Assembly: GCA_021029095.1 (NCBI GenBank) | Contig: JAJOHG010000002.1 | Coordinates: forward strand, 682,001 to 746,000 | Reading direction: 5' to 3' | Length of the DNA stretch: 64,000 bases | Origin: Phellopilus nigrolimitatus | Lineage: Eukaryota > Basidiomycota > Agaricomycetes > Hymenochaetales > Hymenochaetaceae | Shown here: positions 37,126 to 48,494 of the stretch, piece by piece | Layout: every line of letters starts with the position of its first letter | Position numbering within the stretch: position 1 is the first letter of the stretch | Notes under the pieces: model-generated | Told to the model about the DNA's origin: nothing | Database searches by the model: none | What the model saw: the letters and a program-made list of their open reading frames with translations, nothing else | Position numbers and translations under genes: made by a program

Positions 37126-37233
37126 TGTGCTGTGAAAGGGCTGCAAACGATTGGCGCCGGTCAGACACCGTCGAGATAGCTTGAGCGATGGATTGCAAGT
37201 GACTCGAGTGACTCGAAGCAGCAGCGCGTGCAT
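37126..37233 (-). CDS. In-frame N-terminal extension of KRS1 (candidate mitochondrial presequence)
   Basis: The KRS1 frame is open upstream to an ATG at 37233, adding 36 residues before MATEQ. The extension begins MHALLLRVTRVTCNPSLKLS and ends NRLQPFHST. It is rich in Arg/Lys/Ser/Leu, has no acidic residue, and looks like a mitochondrial targeting peptide. The upstream ATG has a poor context (T at -3) and the downstream one a strong context, so ribosomes could make both forms by leaky scanning. Whether transcripts start far enough upstream cannot be seen here. Confidence 0.5.
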
Positions 37234-37418
37234 CGAATCCTTACTTTCACCATCTTTGGGCGACCCAGGATTGCTTCGGCTATAGCCCGATCTCAATTTT
37301 CCCACGGCACGTAGCCTATAAGCACTCTGGTCGGGAACTCAAGCACTTGACTAACCCTTGCTCCCTCCGCACGTTCCGCTCAACAGCACCTACACACCCA
37401 CATCTACCTTGGCATCTA
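37234..37418. promoter_or_regulatory. Bidirectional promoter of KRS1 and the RBR ligase
   Basis: About 185 bp separate the upstream KRS1 ATG and the divergent RBR ATG (294 bp from the downstream KRS1 ATG). Both promoters must lie here; no clear TATA box was seen. Confidence 0.5.
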
Positions 37419-39504
37419 ATGTCGTCGGACTACGAATTCTCAGACGATGATGCCGAATACTACGAGGGCATGGACATGGACGAAGACGAAGACGTCCAAG
37501 ACGATGGTGAGGAGGCACGACTCGCGTGTCCCTCTGCGTTTTGCTCATGCTCGTTTCTGCAGACTCAGCAATATCCGAGGACGAAATGGACATAGAACTC
37601 GCAAAGAACGAACGCGTTTCGGCAGGAAAGCGAAAGGCTTGTGAAGTGGAGTTTGAGACCATGCCTCAGGAGTCTATAGAAACTCTTATCCAAAGAGACG
37701 TCGACCATATTAGCAGTATATTTGGTGTCTCGGTAAGTGAGAGCTCGCATTGTATGCATTGTATTCATTTATATGTCGTTTCTCAGAGCGACGTCGCTTC
37801 GTTACTGCTGCGACATATCGGTTGGAACAAAGAGCGCTTAATTGAGAAGTACATGGATCACCCAACGGAATTCAGCGTGAAAGCAGGTGTTTCTGTGGCT
37901 CCGCTGCCGCCTCCTCCTCCTCCTTCACTCTCGGGACGTGCTACGGGGTCTCGAAGCAAATCGTCTTCGTCGGTGGCGACTAAGCGAACCACTCGCCGTT
38001 CCGCCGCTGAGTCAGCTGCCAAATCGAAGGTCACACCGGAACCCGCCCCAGCTTCCTCTGTCTGCCAGATCTGTTTCGATGACGAGCAGCCAGAAATGTC
38101 GGCACTGTCCTGTGGCCACAAGTTCTGCATTGACTGTTGGGCGTCCTTCATTCGAAGCAAGATTCGCGAAGAGGGAGAGATTAACGTTGGATGCATGGCG
38201 TCGGATTGTTCTCTGATCGCACCAGATTCATTCATACGCACTGCGTTGTCAAACGATAGAGAAACTATGAAGCGACATCAAGAGCTGATCGTGCGTCATT
38301 ACGTGGGCTACAACAAGAATCTCAAGTTCTGTCCTTACCCCAGCTGCACTTATACAGTGTCTTGCCCATCAGCCGCCAGCAAATCATCTCTTTCTTCCAT
38401 CGTTCCTACAGTTCACTGCGGCGCCTCCGACGATCATAGATTCTGCTTCGGATGTGCTGTCGATGGCGATCACAGACCTGTCATCTGCAGCATTGCGAAG
38501 CTCTGGTTAAAGAAATGCCAGGATGATAGTGAAACAGCCAATTGGATCAAGAGCAACACAAAGGAGTGCAGCAAGTGCCAGAGTACGATCGAGAAGAATG
38601 GTGGTTGCAAGTGAGTAGGTATATATACGTGGGTTTTGGTTTGTACTCAACGTTTTCAGTCACATGACTTGCAAGAAATGCAAATACGAGTTCTGCTGGG
38701 TGTGCATGGGTGCGCTGAGTTTCCAGGCTTTGTATCACTTGCATATAATTTAGATGTCTTTCAGGTCCTTGGTCTGAACATGGTACTTCCTGGTACAATT
38801 GCAATCGGTTCGACGAATCTTCGGGTGTTGATGCTCGTGATGCCCAAGCGCGTAGTCGAGCCTCCCTTGAGCGTTACCTCCATGTATGCACACCGTATGC
38901 CTTACATGATTGTATTTCTAAATTTATTTCTCTACGTTTAGTACTACAACCGATGGGCGAACCACGAGCAATCGGCAAAGCTCTCCGTTGATCTTTATGC
39001 GAAAACGGAGAAGAAGATGGAGGAAATGCAAATTACCTCTAACTTGACTTGGATCGAAGTTCAGTTTGCAAAGAAGGCAGTAGATGAGGTATTCAAGTGC
39101 CGCATGACTTTGAAGTGGACGTACGCCATGGCCTATTATTTGGCAAGGGGAAATGAGAAGGAACTTTTTGAAGACAATCAGAGGTTAGTGTTCATTTATT
39201 GTGACAATTTAACTGATATTGAACACTTCCTAGGGATCTTGAGAAAGCCGTTGAAGATCTTTCTGAACTTCTAGAGCAACCGATCGAGGCTGAGAACATT
39301 CCCGTGCTCAGACAGAAGATAACTGATAAAACGGTCAGTGCATCATGAATGTCCCATCTTTAAGGTCTGAGCTGAAGCAAACTATTTGCACAGGTGTATG
39401 TACACAAGCGCAACGAGATCATGCTGGAGGACACTGCTGAAGGTTTTTTGGAAGGGAGATGGAAGTGGAATACATCCGTAGAGGGCTTCGAGTCGTCGGA
39501 TTAA
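37419..39504 (+). CDS. RBR-type E3 ubiquitin ligase (Ariadne family)
   Basis: Transfers ubiquitin through a RING-HECT-hybrid mechanism. The acidic N-terminus ([20 protein letters not shown]) and a UBA-like region ([20 protein letters not shown]) are followed by a Pro/Ser linker. RING1 is [20 protein letters not shown] through to [12 protein letters not shown]. The in-between-RING domain contains [14 protein letters not shown] and [18 protein letters not shown]2 is [20 protein letters not shown], with the catalytic cysteine expected in GGCNHMTC, then [12 protein letters not shown]. The Ariadne-like C-terminal region has [20 protein letters not shown] and ends [12 protein letters not shown]. 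Introns are short and in phase. The ATG at 37419 opens the acidic stretch typical of Ari1 proteins. The order UBA, RING1, IBR, RING2, Ariadne is complete. Confidence 0.92.
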
Positions 39505-39956
39505 CGCCTTCCTTTTCAGACTGCTGCACTTTTACTCGTGTGTATATAATTACTGCTGTAACTTCCACCAATTTCGCTCGATGCATAACCATGTCGTATG
39601 TCCTACAATGCAATTACCATATACTATTAAAACTGGTTGAAGAGACGTGAGAAATGTACGTGGCTGTGCAAGATTTGGCAACTTCACCGTACTAAGTACA
39701 TGTACAGCGCTATACATACATTGTCTCTTTAGTCCCCCGCATCGAATCCAGAAGCAGCTTGTGCGTTTTTGTTTGTATCTGCCTTTGATCTCAAATCTCA
39801 TGCGATATTTATACAGCTGTATCATCTGGAACTAAAACCCAGAGCATATATACACATACACCTCGTCTGAAAGAGAAAAGTGTTCGACAGGTATTGGAGA
39901 GACTGATGTTGTCGTCAAGCTCGCTGAAGTTGACGTAGAAATAGGCCTTCAATCCG
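39505..39956. other. Intergenic: RBR 3' UTR and ADE6 promoter
   Basis: AT-rich gap between two same-strand genes. I see no gene, repeat or clear regulatory motif. Confidence 0.4.
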
Positions 39957-42900
39957 ATGCTTGTGCTCGCAGGAAGTTCGGCGTTGTCGCCCAGCAAGCG
40001 AAAGACGGTTCTGGCAGCCATCCAAAACGTCTGCGCGTATGTCGATTCAGTAGACGCAATTTACATACATCTGGTGAACTGCTCGTCGACAGAGTCCGAG
40101 GAGGCTCTCAGTCAGAAGACGTCGGTGCAGGGTAATATACTGGATTCCCTCCTGGATTACGGAGACGACTTTGCGTTCAAGGCCACCCGCGATGCATTCG
40201 AACGGGGCGCGCAGAACCTGGTGTACGTACTTCCGCGGGCTGGTTCCATCTCCCCATGGTCGAGCAAGGCGACCGACATTGCTCGTATTTGCAACCTTGG
40301 GCAGCACATCGAGCGCATAGAACGAGGCATCGTGTATTTTATCGGAACTAAAGATGATAGAGCTATCACAGATGACGATCTTCGTTCATTCTCGCAACTT
40401 ATCCATGACCGGATGACCCAGGTAGCTCAGCTCGCTCCTCCCGAGGAATTTTCTTGCTTCCAGCATCATGTCCAAAAGCCTTTACGTACAATTGACCTTC
40501 AGAGTCGTAAAGACCAAGCCCTTGCCACGCTTTCCGCTGCCAATCGAGAGCTTGGTTTAGCTCTTGCTGGAGACGAAATTCGTTACCTTGTGGACGCCTA
40601 CGTCTCTGGAGAAAATGCGCTTGATCGGAATCCCACCGACGCAGAGCTCTTCATGTTCGCTCAGGTCAACTCAGAACATTGTCGGCACAAAATCTTCAAC
40701 GCGACATGGACTATCGACGGAGAAACCAAAGTCATGTCGCTCTTCCAAATGATTCGAAACACGGAGAAACTGAATGGTGCGCACACCATTTCTGCTTACT
40801 CGGACAATGCAGCAGTCTTAGAGGGGTACTCCGCGCCTCGGTTCAGCGCTCATGGAGGTCCGGACATGAGGTCTGGTGTATATACAGCCTGCAATGAGGC
40901 TATGCCTGTTCTTATCAAAGTTGAAACTCATAACCACCCGACTGCTGTTTCTCCTTATCCTGGAGCTGCCACGGGCTCTGGAGGCGAGATCAGGGATGAA
41001 GGTGCTGTTGGTCTGGGCTCGAAACCGAAAGCAGGGCTCTCTGGCTTTGCGGTGTCCAATTTGCTAATTCCAGGCTATGAACAGCCATGGGAAACGGATT
41101 TTGGCCGTCCTCCGCACATCGCTTCTGCACTTGATATCATATTGGAGGCACCGCTCGGTGCAAGTGCCTTCAACAATGAATTCGGGAGACCAGCATTGAC
41201 AGGTTACTTCCGAACCTTTGCGGAGAAGGTGCCATCGTCATCGAATTCCAAAGCCAAAGAGATCAGAGGCTTTCACAAACCTATTATGATTGCGGGTGGA
41301 TTTGGAAATGTTCGTCCCCAATTTGTCAAGAAAACAAAGGTCGATGCTGGCGCGAGGATCGTCGTGTTGGGAGGTCCGGGAATGCTAATCGGACTTGGAG
41401 GTGGCGCTGCATCTAGCCAAGCTTCTGGGGCGAGTTCAGCGGAGCTAGATTTTGCGTCTGTCCAGAGAGACAACGCAGAAATGCAGAGGCGTTGCCAGCA
41501 GGTCATCGATACGTGTGTTGATCTAGGAGACAATAGCCCGATCCAATCGATTCACGATGTTGGCGCGGGTGGCCTTTCGAACGCACTTCCTGAGCTTGTT
41601 CACGACTCTGACTTGGGCGCGACATTCGAAATTCGTGATATCCTTGTTGCCGATACTTCCATGTCTCCGATGGAGATTTGGTGCAACGAGTCTCAAGAAC
41701 GATACGTGCTAGCTATCACACCGTCCCAAGCGAAACAATTCGAGAAAATTTGTGCAAGGGAGAGATGCCCATTCTCATTCGTCGGTGTGGCTACTGAGAA
41801 AGAGGAGCTGATTGTTACAGATCGTTTACTGAAAGAAGACATTATTCGACTCAAAATGTCCACTCTGTTTGGCAAGCCTCCCCGAATGTCGCGTTACGAT
41901 ACGACGCCAAAAATTCTGACTCATCCCTTCGACGCTTCTCTGTCTCAGTACTTGCCAGGTCTTTCAAGTTTGGAAGAGCGGCTTTCTGCGGCGGTCGAAC
42001 GAGTCCTACGCCTGCCTTCTGTCGGTTCAAAATCATTCCTCGTCACCATCGGTGACAGAAGCATTACCGGTCTTGTGGCGCGAGATCAGATGGTTGGACC
42101 GTGGCAAGTGCCTGTGGCAGACGTTGCAGTCACCCGAACCACATACGGATTCGATACGTTGACTGGAGAAGCAATGGCCATGGGCGAACGGCCCCCGGTA
42201 GCCTTGTTAAATCCCGCCGCGTCGGCCAGGCTTGCCGTCGCCGAATCGCTCACAAACCTTGTTGCCGCCTCTGTCGAAAGCCTTTCGCGCGTCAAACTTA
42301 GCGCTAACTGGATGTGTGCTGCGTCCAAGTCTGGTGAGGGTGCAGGCTTGTACGAAGCTGTACAGGCGATTGGTATGGAACTTTGTCCATCCCTCGGAGT
42401 CGGTATTCCTGTCGGGAAGGATTCCATGTCCATGTCCATGAAATGGAAGAACGACGAGGAGCAGCTGGAAGTCACCGGGCCGTTATCTCTCAATATCACC
42501 GCATTCGCTCCCGTAAATAATATCAACAAGACATGGACGCCTCAGCTCAGAACTGATTTGGACGAAGAGACTACTTTAGTCTTCTTTGATTTGGCCGCTG
42601 GGAAGACGCGTCTTGGTGGTTCCGCGCTGGCGCAGGTTTTCAAGGAGATTGGCTCAGAGACGCCTGACGTCGAGAATGCTTCTACACTGAAGTCCTTCTT
42701 CGAAGGATGCCAAAGCGCTAGAAGCAGCTATCCTGACATTGTTTTGGCTTATCACGATCGCTCGGACGGCGGATTATTGACAACGCTTGTGGAGATGTGC
42801 TTCGCCGGACATGTCGGAGCAGAGATTTCTCTGGATGCAATCCCAGGTAGTCATCAGCCTCTCGCCGCTCTCTTTAACGAAGAATTGGGCGCTGTGCTGC

Positions 42901-44018
42901 AAGTTCGTCGATCAGACCTGGATGCTTTGATGTCACTTTTCGTGAAGACCGGTTTCCCTACATCTTCGATCCATGCCATCGGTTCGGTAAATAGAGTTTC
43001 AGACCAAACTTTCAGAATCATGCATAACTCTGCCCCAATTTTCACGAGTGAAAGGGTGGACCTGCAATGCATATGGGCGGAAACTTCGTATCGCTTACAA
43101 AGTCTGCGAGACGAACCTTCTGGCGCTAAACAGGAGTTCGAGCTCATCAAAGATTCGTCGCACAGTGGCCTTTTCTACGACCTCACCTTCACGTATGAAC
43201 CAACAAGAAACCTGAGCCCCCGACCTAAAGTTGCAATATTGCGCGAGCAAGGCGTCAATGGACATGTCGAAATGGCATGGGCGTTCTCTGAAGCTGGATT
43301 TGACGCTGTCGACGTGCACATGTCGGATGTAATTGGCGGATCTATAAGCCTAGCTGAGTTCCGTGGTATTGCAGCATGTGGAGGTTTTTCATATGGCGAT
43401 GTTTTAGGCGCAGGAAACGGGTGGGCGAACTCGATCCTACTGAACGAGACAGCCAAACGAGAATTTCAGGATTTCTTCCAGCGCAAAGACGTGTTTGCCC
43501 TAGCCGTATGCAATGGATGCCAATTTTTTAGTCGCCTGCGTCATATTATTCCAGGAGCGGAATCCTGGCCAGATTTCAAGCCCAATAAAAGCGAGAGGTT
43601 CGAGGGCAGGACTTCCATGGTCGAGATTGTCAACAACGAAGTTACCGCGTCCTCGGTCTTCTTCCGTGATATGGCAGGATCGAAGCTGCCTGTTGCCGTC
43701 GCCCACGGCGAAGGACGCGTGTCGTTCAGCGATGATGTAAAGCGCTCGACTTTGATCGAGTCCAAGCTCATTGCTGTTCGATACGTGGACTCCGACGGAG
43801 TGCCTACAGAAGTGTACCCCCTGAATCCGAACGGTAGTCCGGGAGGAATTACTGGTGTTCAGACGCCTGACGGCCGCGTACTGGCCCTAATGCCCCATCC
43901 AGAGAGAGTGGTGACTTTACAGAGTAACAGCTGGTATCCTCCAAATATGGCACAGTCATGGCATCAATCTGGCCCTTGGTTCCGAATATTCCAAAATGCC
44001 AGAAAATGGTGTGCGTGA
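39957..44018 (+). CDS. ADE6: Phosphoribosylformylglycinamidine synthase (FGAM synthase)
   Basis: ATP-dependent amidation of FGAR to FGAM in de novo purine synthesis, using glutamine. A single uninterrupted frame encodes 1,353 residues, the usual length of the large eukaryotic enzyme. The N-terminal part has FAQVNSEHCRHKIFNATW and KVETHNHPTAVSPYPGAATG (the ATP/substrate region), then GGEIRDEGAVGLGSKPKAG and SIHDVGAGGLSNALPELVHD. A second AIRS-like half contains GIPVGKDSMSMSMKWKN and YHDRSDGGLLTTLVEMCFAG. The C-terminal glutaminase domain has ILREQGVNGHVEMAWAFSEA, ACGGFSYGDVLGAGNGWANS, the nucleophile Cys in AVCNGCQFFSRL, and LMPHPERVV with the catalytic His/Glu. It is the only large gene here without an intron. 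Confidence 0.97.
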   Translation: MLVLAGSSALSPSKRKTVLAAIQNVCAYVDSVDAIYIHLVNCSSTESEEALSQKTSVQGNILDSLLDYGDDFAFKATRDAFERGAQNLVYVLPRAGSISPWSSKATDIARICNLGQHIERIERGIVYFIGTKDDRAITDDDLRSFSQLIHDRMTQVAQLAPPEEFSCFQHHVQKPLRTIDLQSRKDQALATLSAANRELGLALAGDEIRYLVDAYVSGENALDRNPTDAELFMFAQVNSEHCRHKIFNATWTIDGETKVMSLFQMIRNTEKLNGAHTISAYSDNAAVLEGYSAPRFSAHGGPDMRSGVYTACNEAMPVLIKVETHNHPTAVSPYPGAATGSGGEIRDEGAVGLGSKPKAGLSGFAVSNLLIPGYEQPWETDFGRPPHIASALDIILEAPLGASAFNNEFGRPALTGYFRTFAEKVPSSSNSKAKEIRGFHKPIMIAGGFGNVRPQFVKKTKVDAGARIVVLGGPGMLIGLGGGAASSQASGASSAELDFASVQRDNAEMQRRCQQVIDTCVDLGDNSPIQSIHDVGAGGLSNALPELVHDSDLGATFEIRDILVADTSMSPMEIWCNESQERYVLAITPSQAKQFEKICARERCPFSFVGVATEKEELIVTDRLLKEDIIRLKMSTLFGKPPRMSRYDTTPKILTHPFDASLSQYLPGLSSLEERLSAAVERVLRLPSVGSKSFLVTIGDRSITGLVARDQMVGPWQVPVADVAVTRTTYGFDTLTGEAMAMGERPPVALLNPAASARLAVAESLTNLVAASVESLSRVKLSANWMCAASKSGEGAGLYEAVQAIGMELCPSLGVGIPVGKDSMSMSMKWKNDEEQLEVTGPLSLNITAFAPVNNINKTWTPQLRTDLDEETTLVFFDLAAGKTRLGGSALAQVFKEIGSETPDVENASTLKSFFEGCQSARSSYPDIVLAYHDRSDGGLLTTLVEMCFAGHVGAEISLDAIPGSHQPLAALFNEELGAVLQVRRSDLDALMSLFVKTGFPTSSIHAIGSVNRVSDQTFRIMHNSAPIFTSERVDLQCIWAETSYRLQSLRDEPSGAKQEFELIKDSSHSGLFYDLTFTYEPTRNLSPRPKVAILREQGVNGHVEMAWAFSEAGFDAVDVHMSDVIGGSISLAEFRGIAACGGFSYGDVLGAGNGWANSILLNETAKREFQDFFQRKDVFALAVCNGCQFFSRLRHIIPGAESWPDFKPNKSERFEGRTSMVEIVNNEVTASSVFFRDMAGSKLPVAVAHGEGRVSFSDDVKRSTLIESKLIAVRYVDSDGVPTEVYPLNPNGSPGGITGVQTPDGRVLALMPHPERVVTLQSNSWYPPNMAQSWHQSGPWFRIFQNARKWCA

Positions 44019-44295
44019 CCGGTAAGTTGCTTGTATAAAAAATGCGTGCATACAGGTTGATGTTATCTCTTTCGACGTCTCATAGACATTCCATAGGAGA
44101 CATTTTGCGTCATAAATAAATGTGAATGTGTATTAATCAAAGAAAAAAAAGATAACGATTGTTGTATGTACTACGCAAATATTCATTACACTGGTTTTAT
44201 AGGGAAAGCTTGCTGAAATCGAGCATGACTCCATCGTCGATCGTTTCTTCAAGCTTCTCCGTCAGCACACGCGCTATTCTGCGGTCATATCAGCA
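44019..44295. other. Convergent 3' gap between ADE6 and WSS1
   Basis: About 277 bp, AT-rich, with an A-rich segment near 44140-44155. It should contain both polyadenylation regions. Confidence 0.4.
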
Positions 44296-45752
44296 TCAAC
44301 CTCTAGCACTGCTTTCTTTGATATGCCCACATAGCCGACACGACCAGAACTCGTGTGGCATGCCAATCTGTCCGCAAGCCATGCACGTCCAGCCATCCTT
44401 GCTCTGTTTCTGCGGCCGAATAGTACAGCAAACAGAGCACTGTAGGTGATGATCTTGGTTGCGCAATGTGCACGTTGGACAGGACCAACATGAGTCAGCC
44501 TCGCATGGATCGACACACTTGGCTTGATCTGAGGTAAGGGGCGATGCTGGACCAGAAGACTTTTTTCTATGAAGCTCTTTAGCGGGCTTCAATCGCGATT
44601 GCGAGGTGGATGCTGAAGATAAATTTGCCTTGATTGTAGAGGTAGTAGGAGCACCAAATGGGCAGGTCGATAGGCACGCCAAACATCGAAGAGTGCCGGA
44701 AGGATTATTTAGAGTGCAAACAGGACAAGGCCATCCCTCTTTTCCAAGGTCATTGGTCGGTGTCTTCGAGGTTGAAGCACCGGCGGCGCTGTTCTCAGGT
44801 GGAAACGAGTCTCTATCGCCCACGGGAACATCAAGAACAGCGGCTTTATCTTCAATGCTGTCACGCGCAGCCTCATCAGCTTCCTTTTGTGCCTCACTTC
44901 CGAGTCTTGTGCCGCAAGACTTTTCATCGCGAGCGCGCATCTCTGCTGCCTGTAAAGGAGACACCGATATCATTAATGATAAAACTCCAGGAGTATGTGA
45001 ATAGTAGAAAAGGACCTGTACGGCAAGTTCCCTAGGACTCAAACCCCTCAGAGAACGGCCGCCGAGTCGCTGACCTCCGCCATCGGCTAGGACACCTTGC
45101 ACTACCTTTCTCCTTTCAGCTGCTTGGAGTGCCTTTGTCCGAGCCAGGTGAGAAGGTAAGTTGTGGGAAACGCCAACACCCAGCCTGATTCCTTTCGAGT
45201 AGAAACCTTCGCCATCGTACCCGCTGCGCTTCATGGTATCGTACTCGGCTTCAAGTTCTGAGAGAAACTTGTAGAATTTATCGTCATGAGGACCATGGAC
45301 GTTGTGAGTTAGCTGTGCATTGCAGTGAGTAGCAGAAGATCGGTCAGGAACCACTAAGAGCTCACTTCATGAAGCATAACAGCTACTAACTGTTCTTCAT
45401 CGTAAAATGTATTTGGCGCCTCTGGGGGTCGTAGTCTGAGGAGGATTTTTTGACCGCCGTTTACATCTACATTTTGGCGATTAACGAAGTCGGTTGCGAA
45501 AACATATCGCTTTCACGCACTTAAACCTAAGAAAGGCATCATATTAGGCCAGGCTCGTCAGATTTTTATAAAAGATGCAGACTCGCCGACAAGACTCGGA
45601 TTGTTTGGAAAGAACTCAGCCAGAACTGGGAGCTTCCAACTATGCTTGCGCATCACCGGCTTGACTAACGAGGCAATCCTCCGGAGGAGAGGGAGTGCAT
45701 CATTCGCTCTTGCACGTCCTTTAAGATGCGTGAATGTATCTACGAGAGACAT
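44296..45752 (-). CDS. WSS1: WLM-domain metalloprotease Wss1/SPRTN-like
   Basis: DNA-dependent protease that removes DNA-protein crosslinks, usually SUMO-linked. The start MSLVDTFTHLKGRARANDAL (ATG 45752) leads into LLRRIASLVKPVMRKHSWKL and VLAEFFPNNPSLVG. The zinc site HELTH is split by an intron (MLHE before, LTHNVHGPHDDKFYKFL after), and the third-ligand region is the HGPHD segment. FLSELEAEYDTMKRSGYDGE completes the WLM domain. A Ser/Glu-rich linker leads to three RanBP2-type zinc ribbons: WPCPVCTLNNPSGTLRCLAC, WSCPTCTLRNQDHHLQCSVC and WTCMACGQIGMPHEFWSCRL. The stop is at 44296. It is divergent from ILV1 across 146 bp. Confidence 0.9.
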
Positions 45753-45898
45753 GTTGGAGATAAGAGTGCGCGTTCAGGATGCGCAGACTAGATCAGGGTC
45801 CTCCATCCTTGGGGTCCCACCCAAGTCACGTTTAATGCATTTATTCACCTTTACTCATTCACTCTTTCTCCGCTTTATTTTGTCTGCCGCCCCAGGCC
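45753..45898. promoter_or_regulatory. Bidirectional promoter of WSS1 and ILV1
   Basis: Start codons are 146 bp apart on opposite strands. A pyrimidine-rich stretch lies just before the ILV1 ATG (CACTCTTTCTCCGC), as is common near fungal transcription starts. No Gcn4-type TGACTC was found. Confidence 0.5.
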
Positions 45899-47836
45899 AT
45901 GTCTCCTACTGCAGCGACATTGGAATACTCATCACATGCGCCAGAACCGATTTCTTACCCTCGTGTGCCCAAACACTCCCTACTTCCCTCAAATACGCCC
46001 GATTATCTACGGTTAATATTGACTGCAAAAGTCTATGACATCTTGAAGGAGACACCCTTGGTTTATGCCCCCAACCTCAGCACAAAACTCGGTAATGAAA
46101 TATGGCTCAAGAGGGAGGACCTTCAAGAGGTTTTCAGCTTCAAGATCCGGGGCGCTTTCAACTTCATGGCGAGTCTCAGCCAGGAGGAGCGGTGGAGGGG
46201 CGTCGTGACTTGTAGTGCCGGTCAGTGTGCGTATTCATTTCCTTTCCTTCAGCCAACATCTCACACAACTATCATATGCGGCTCGTAGGAAACCATGCAC
46301 AGGGCGTAGCTCTTTCTGGCAGTCGCTTAAAAATTCCTTGCACAATTGTCATGCCGAAGGGCACCCCCTCCATAAAAGTTCGCAATGTTGCACGACTGGG
46401 GGCGAAGGTTATTCTTCATGGTGACGACTTCGATTCAGCAAAAATCGAGTGCGCGCGGCTTGCGGAGACCCATGGACTCATTTTCGTCCCACCATATGAT
46501 GATCCTTTGGTTATCGCAGGTCAGGGTACCGTCGGGATGGAGATATTAAAGCAGTTGCAAGATTCTGACAAACTTGATGGCATCTTCGCGAGTATTGGCG
46601 GCGGCGGCCTTGTATCTGGAATCTGCGAATACGTGAAGAGAATCGGATCACCGACGACACAGGTCGTCGGTGTGGAGACTTTTGATGCGGACGCGATGTC
46701 GCGAAGTCTAGAGAAAGGCGAAAGAGTGACTCTCAAGGAGGTCGGACCCTTCAGCGATGGCACAGCCGTAAAGGTCGTCGGTGAGGAGCCTTACAGGATA
46801 TGCAAAGCATTGCTGGACGGTGTTGTACTTGCGAATAATGATGAGATATGTGCAGCGATTAAAGACATATTTGAAGGTGCATTATTATTTGAAATTTCTT
46901 GCGACCCTTAAATTCAAACATTTCGTTTCTGCAGAGACAAGGTCGATTACAGAACCTGCTGGTGCCCTCGCCTTAGCTGGTTTGAAACGGCATATTCACG
47001 AAAAAGGTCTGATAGGCGCACAAAAACGCTTTGTTGCGGTTGTAAGCGGAGCGAATATGAATTTTGGACGCCTTCGCTTCGTCTCCGAGCGCGCAGAACT
47101 CGGCGAAGGCCGTGAGGCGCTCTTCAGCGTTAAAATCCCCGAAATTCCTGGCAGGTACTTGCACACGATTCTATGATGCCACAAATTACGCACTCTTATG
47201 CCTTTTCTGCAGTTTCGTAACGCTGCACTCCGTGATCCATCCACGACCAGTCACTGAGTTTATATACCGTTACGATTCACCCTCATTCGCGCACGTCTTC
47301 CTCTCCTTCATTCTCGACTCTACTGCTCGGCAAAAGGAGGTCAGCGACGTGCTGGCCAAGCTGGAAGCGCAGGGAATGAAGGGTCATGACATTAGCGACG
47401 ATGAAATGGCAAAGACGCACACACGCTACATGATTGGTGGGCGCAGGAATGTCTTGCATGAGCGTGTTTTCAGATTCGGTCAGTATAATGGCGAGGCACG
47501 CATCTGTATTTCGCTGATATATCTTCTCGAATATAGAATTCCCTGAGAGGCCCGGTGCGCTTCGAAAGTTCCTGCTGGGGCTGCACAGTGGATGGAATAT
47601 TTCGCTATTCCACTATCGCAACCATGGAGCTGGTAAGTCCTCAGGGAAATATTGTATCTGATAATCGAGCATTCTGACGATTGCTTGTTGATCTAGACCT
47701 CGGAAAGGTGCTGGCCGGCATTCAGGTTCCTCCGGACGAATACAAAGAGTTTGATGAGTTCCTTGAGCAGCTTGGATACGACTTTGTCGAGGAGACGGAA
47801 AATGAGACATATAAGCGATATCTGCAAGGACAATGA
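45899..47836 (+). CDS. ILV1: Threonine deaminase (threonine ammonia-lyase)
   Basis: PLP enzyme making 2-oxobutanoate from threonine, the first committed step to isoleucine; mitochondrial in fungi. Exon 1 has a Ser/Pro-rich leader, then [20 protein letters not shown] and the PLP lysine in [14 protein letters not shown]. After an intron come [40 protein letters not shown], the phosphate-binding [10 protein letters not shown], and [20 protein letters not shown]. The C-terminal allosteric region has two ACT-like repeats (SVKIPEIPG joined to [12 protein letters not shown], later [20 protein letters not shown] and [11 protein letters not shown]). The end is [19 protein letters not shown], stop at 47834-47836. 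Introns keep phase (for example SAG/NHAQ). The leader is not strongly basic, so targeting is assumed from the family. Confidence 0.95.
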
Positions 47837-48494
47837 TCCTGACATTTGTTCAAGAAGAAAAGTGCGCGTAGACTGGTAGATGTAGAATTCTTCTTCGCAT
47901 TTTATTCACTACGGAAATCCACATTACCTGCTACTGATATACTAGTGGTATAGAAAGGAGGCAGCCCCAAAGGTCGCGTCTCCACTTGCAAAACTGTGTA
48001 GAATAGAAGACAGCTACGGACCTACGGTAACGTTAACTTCGATGTAAAGCGAAAAAGGAGAACGAAGTACTCGTAGACCTCCTTCCGATGTTCAATTGTT
48101 TGTCAATCGTCCATAGGTGCAACTACTGGAAGTGGAATGATGGCTGTTCGGTATATTAAAGACTAGTCAGATACACTACACGGATCGGTCGATACTTTCA
48201 CGAATTTCCTGGTGCACATCCAGCCGAATCCAAGCCAGGCTCGATTCGACTCGAGACATGGTGTGCGCAAAGCAATGTCGCGTCAGGACGCTGATTCTTG
48301 AAATTGGGTGCTTTAGGAAAGGAGAAAAAAGCTTAATCGAATTAGACATGGATAGATAGAAATACAACGAACGCGATCTCAATTGTGCATTATAGGTATC
48401 TGACTAAATAAAATGAAGAACGAATGATCATCCCAAAGTTAGAAAATAGGCAACGCAACCAAGAGAGGAAAAATAGATCATTCTGGTCCGCATG
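47837..48494. other. Convergent intergenic region
   Basis: About 660 bp between two gene ends. Short frames only; nothing with family resemblance or plausible splicing. Confidence 0.45.
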
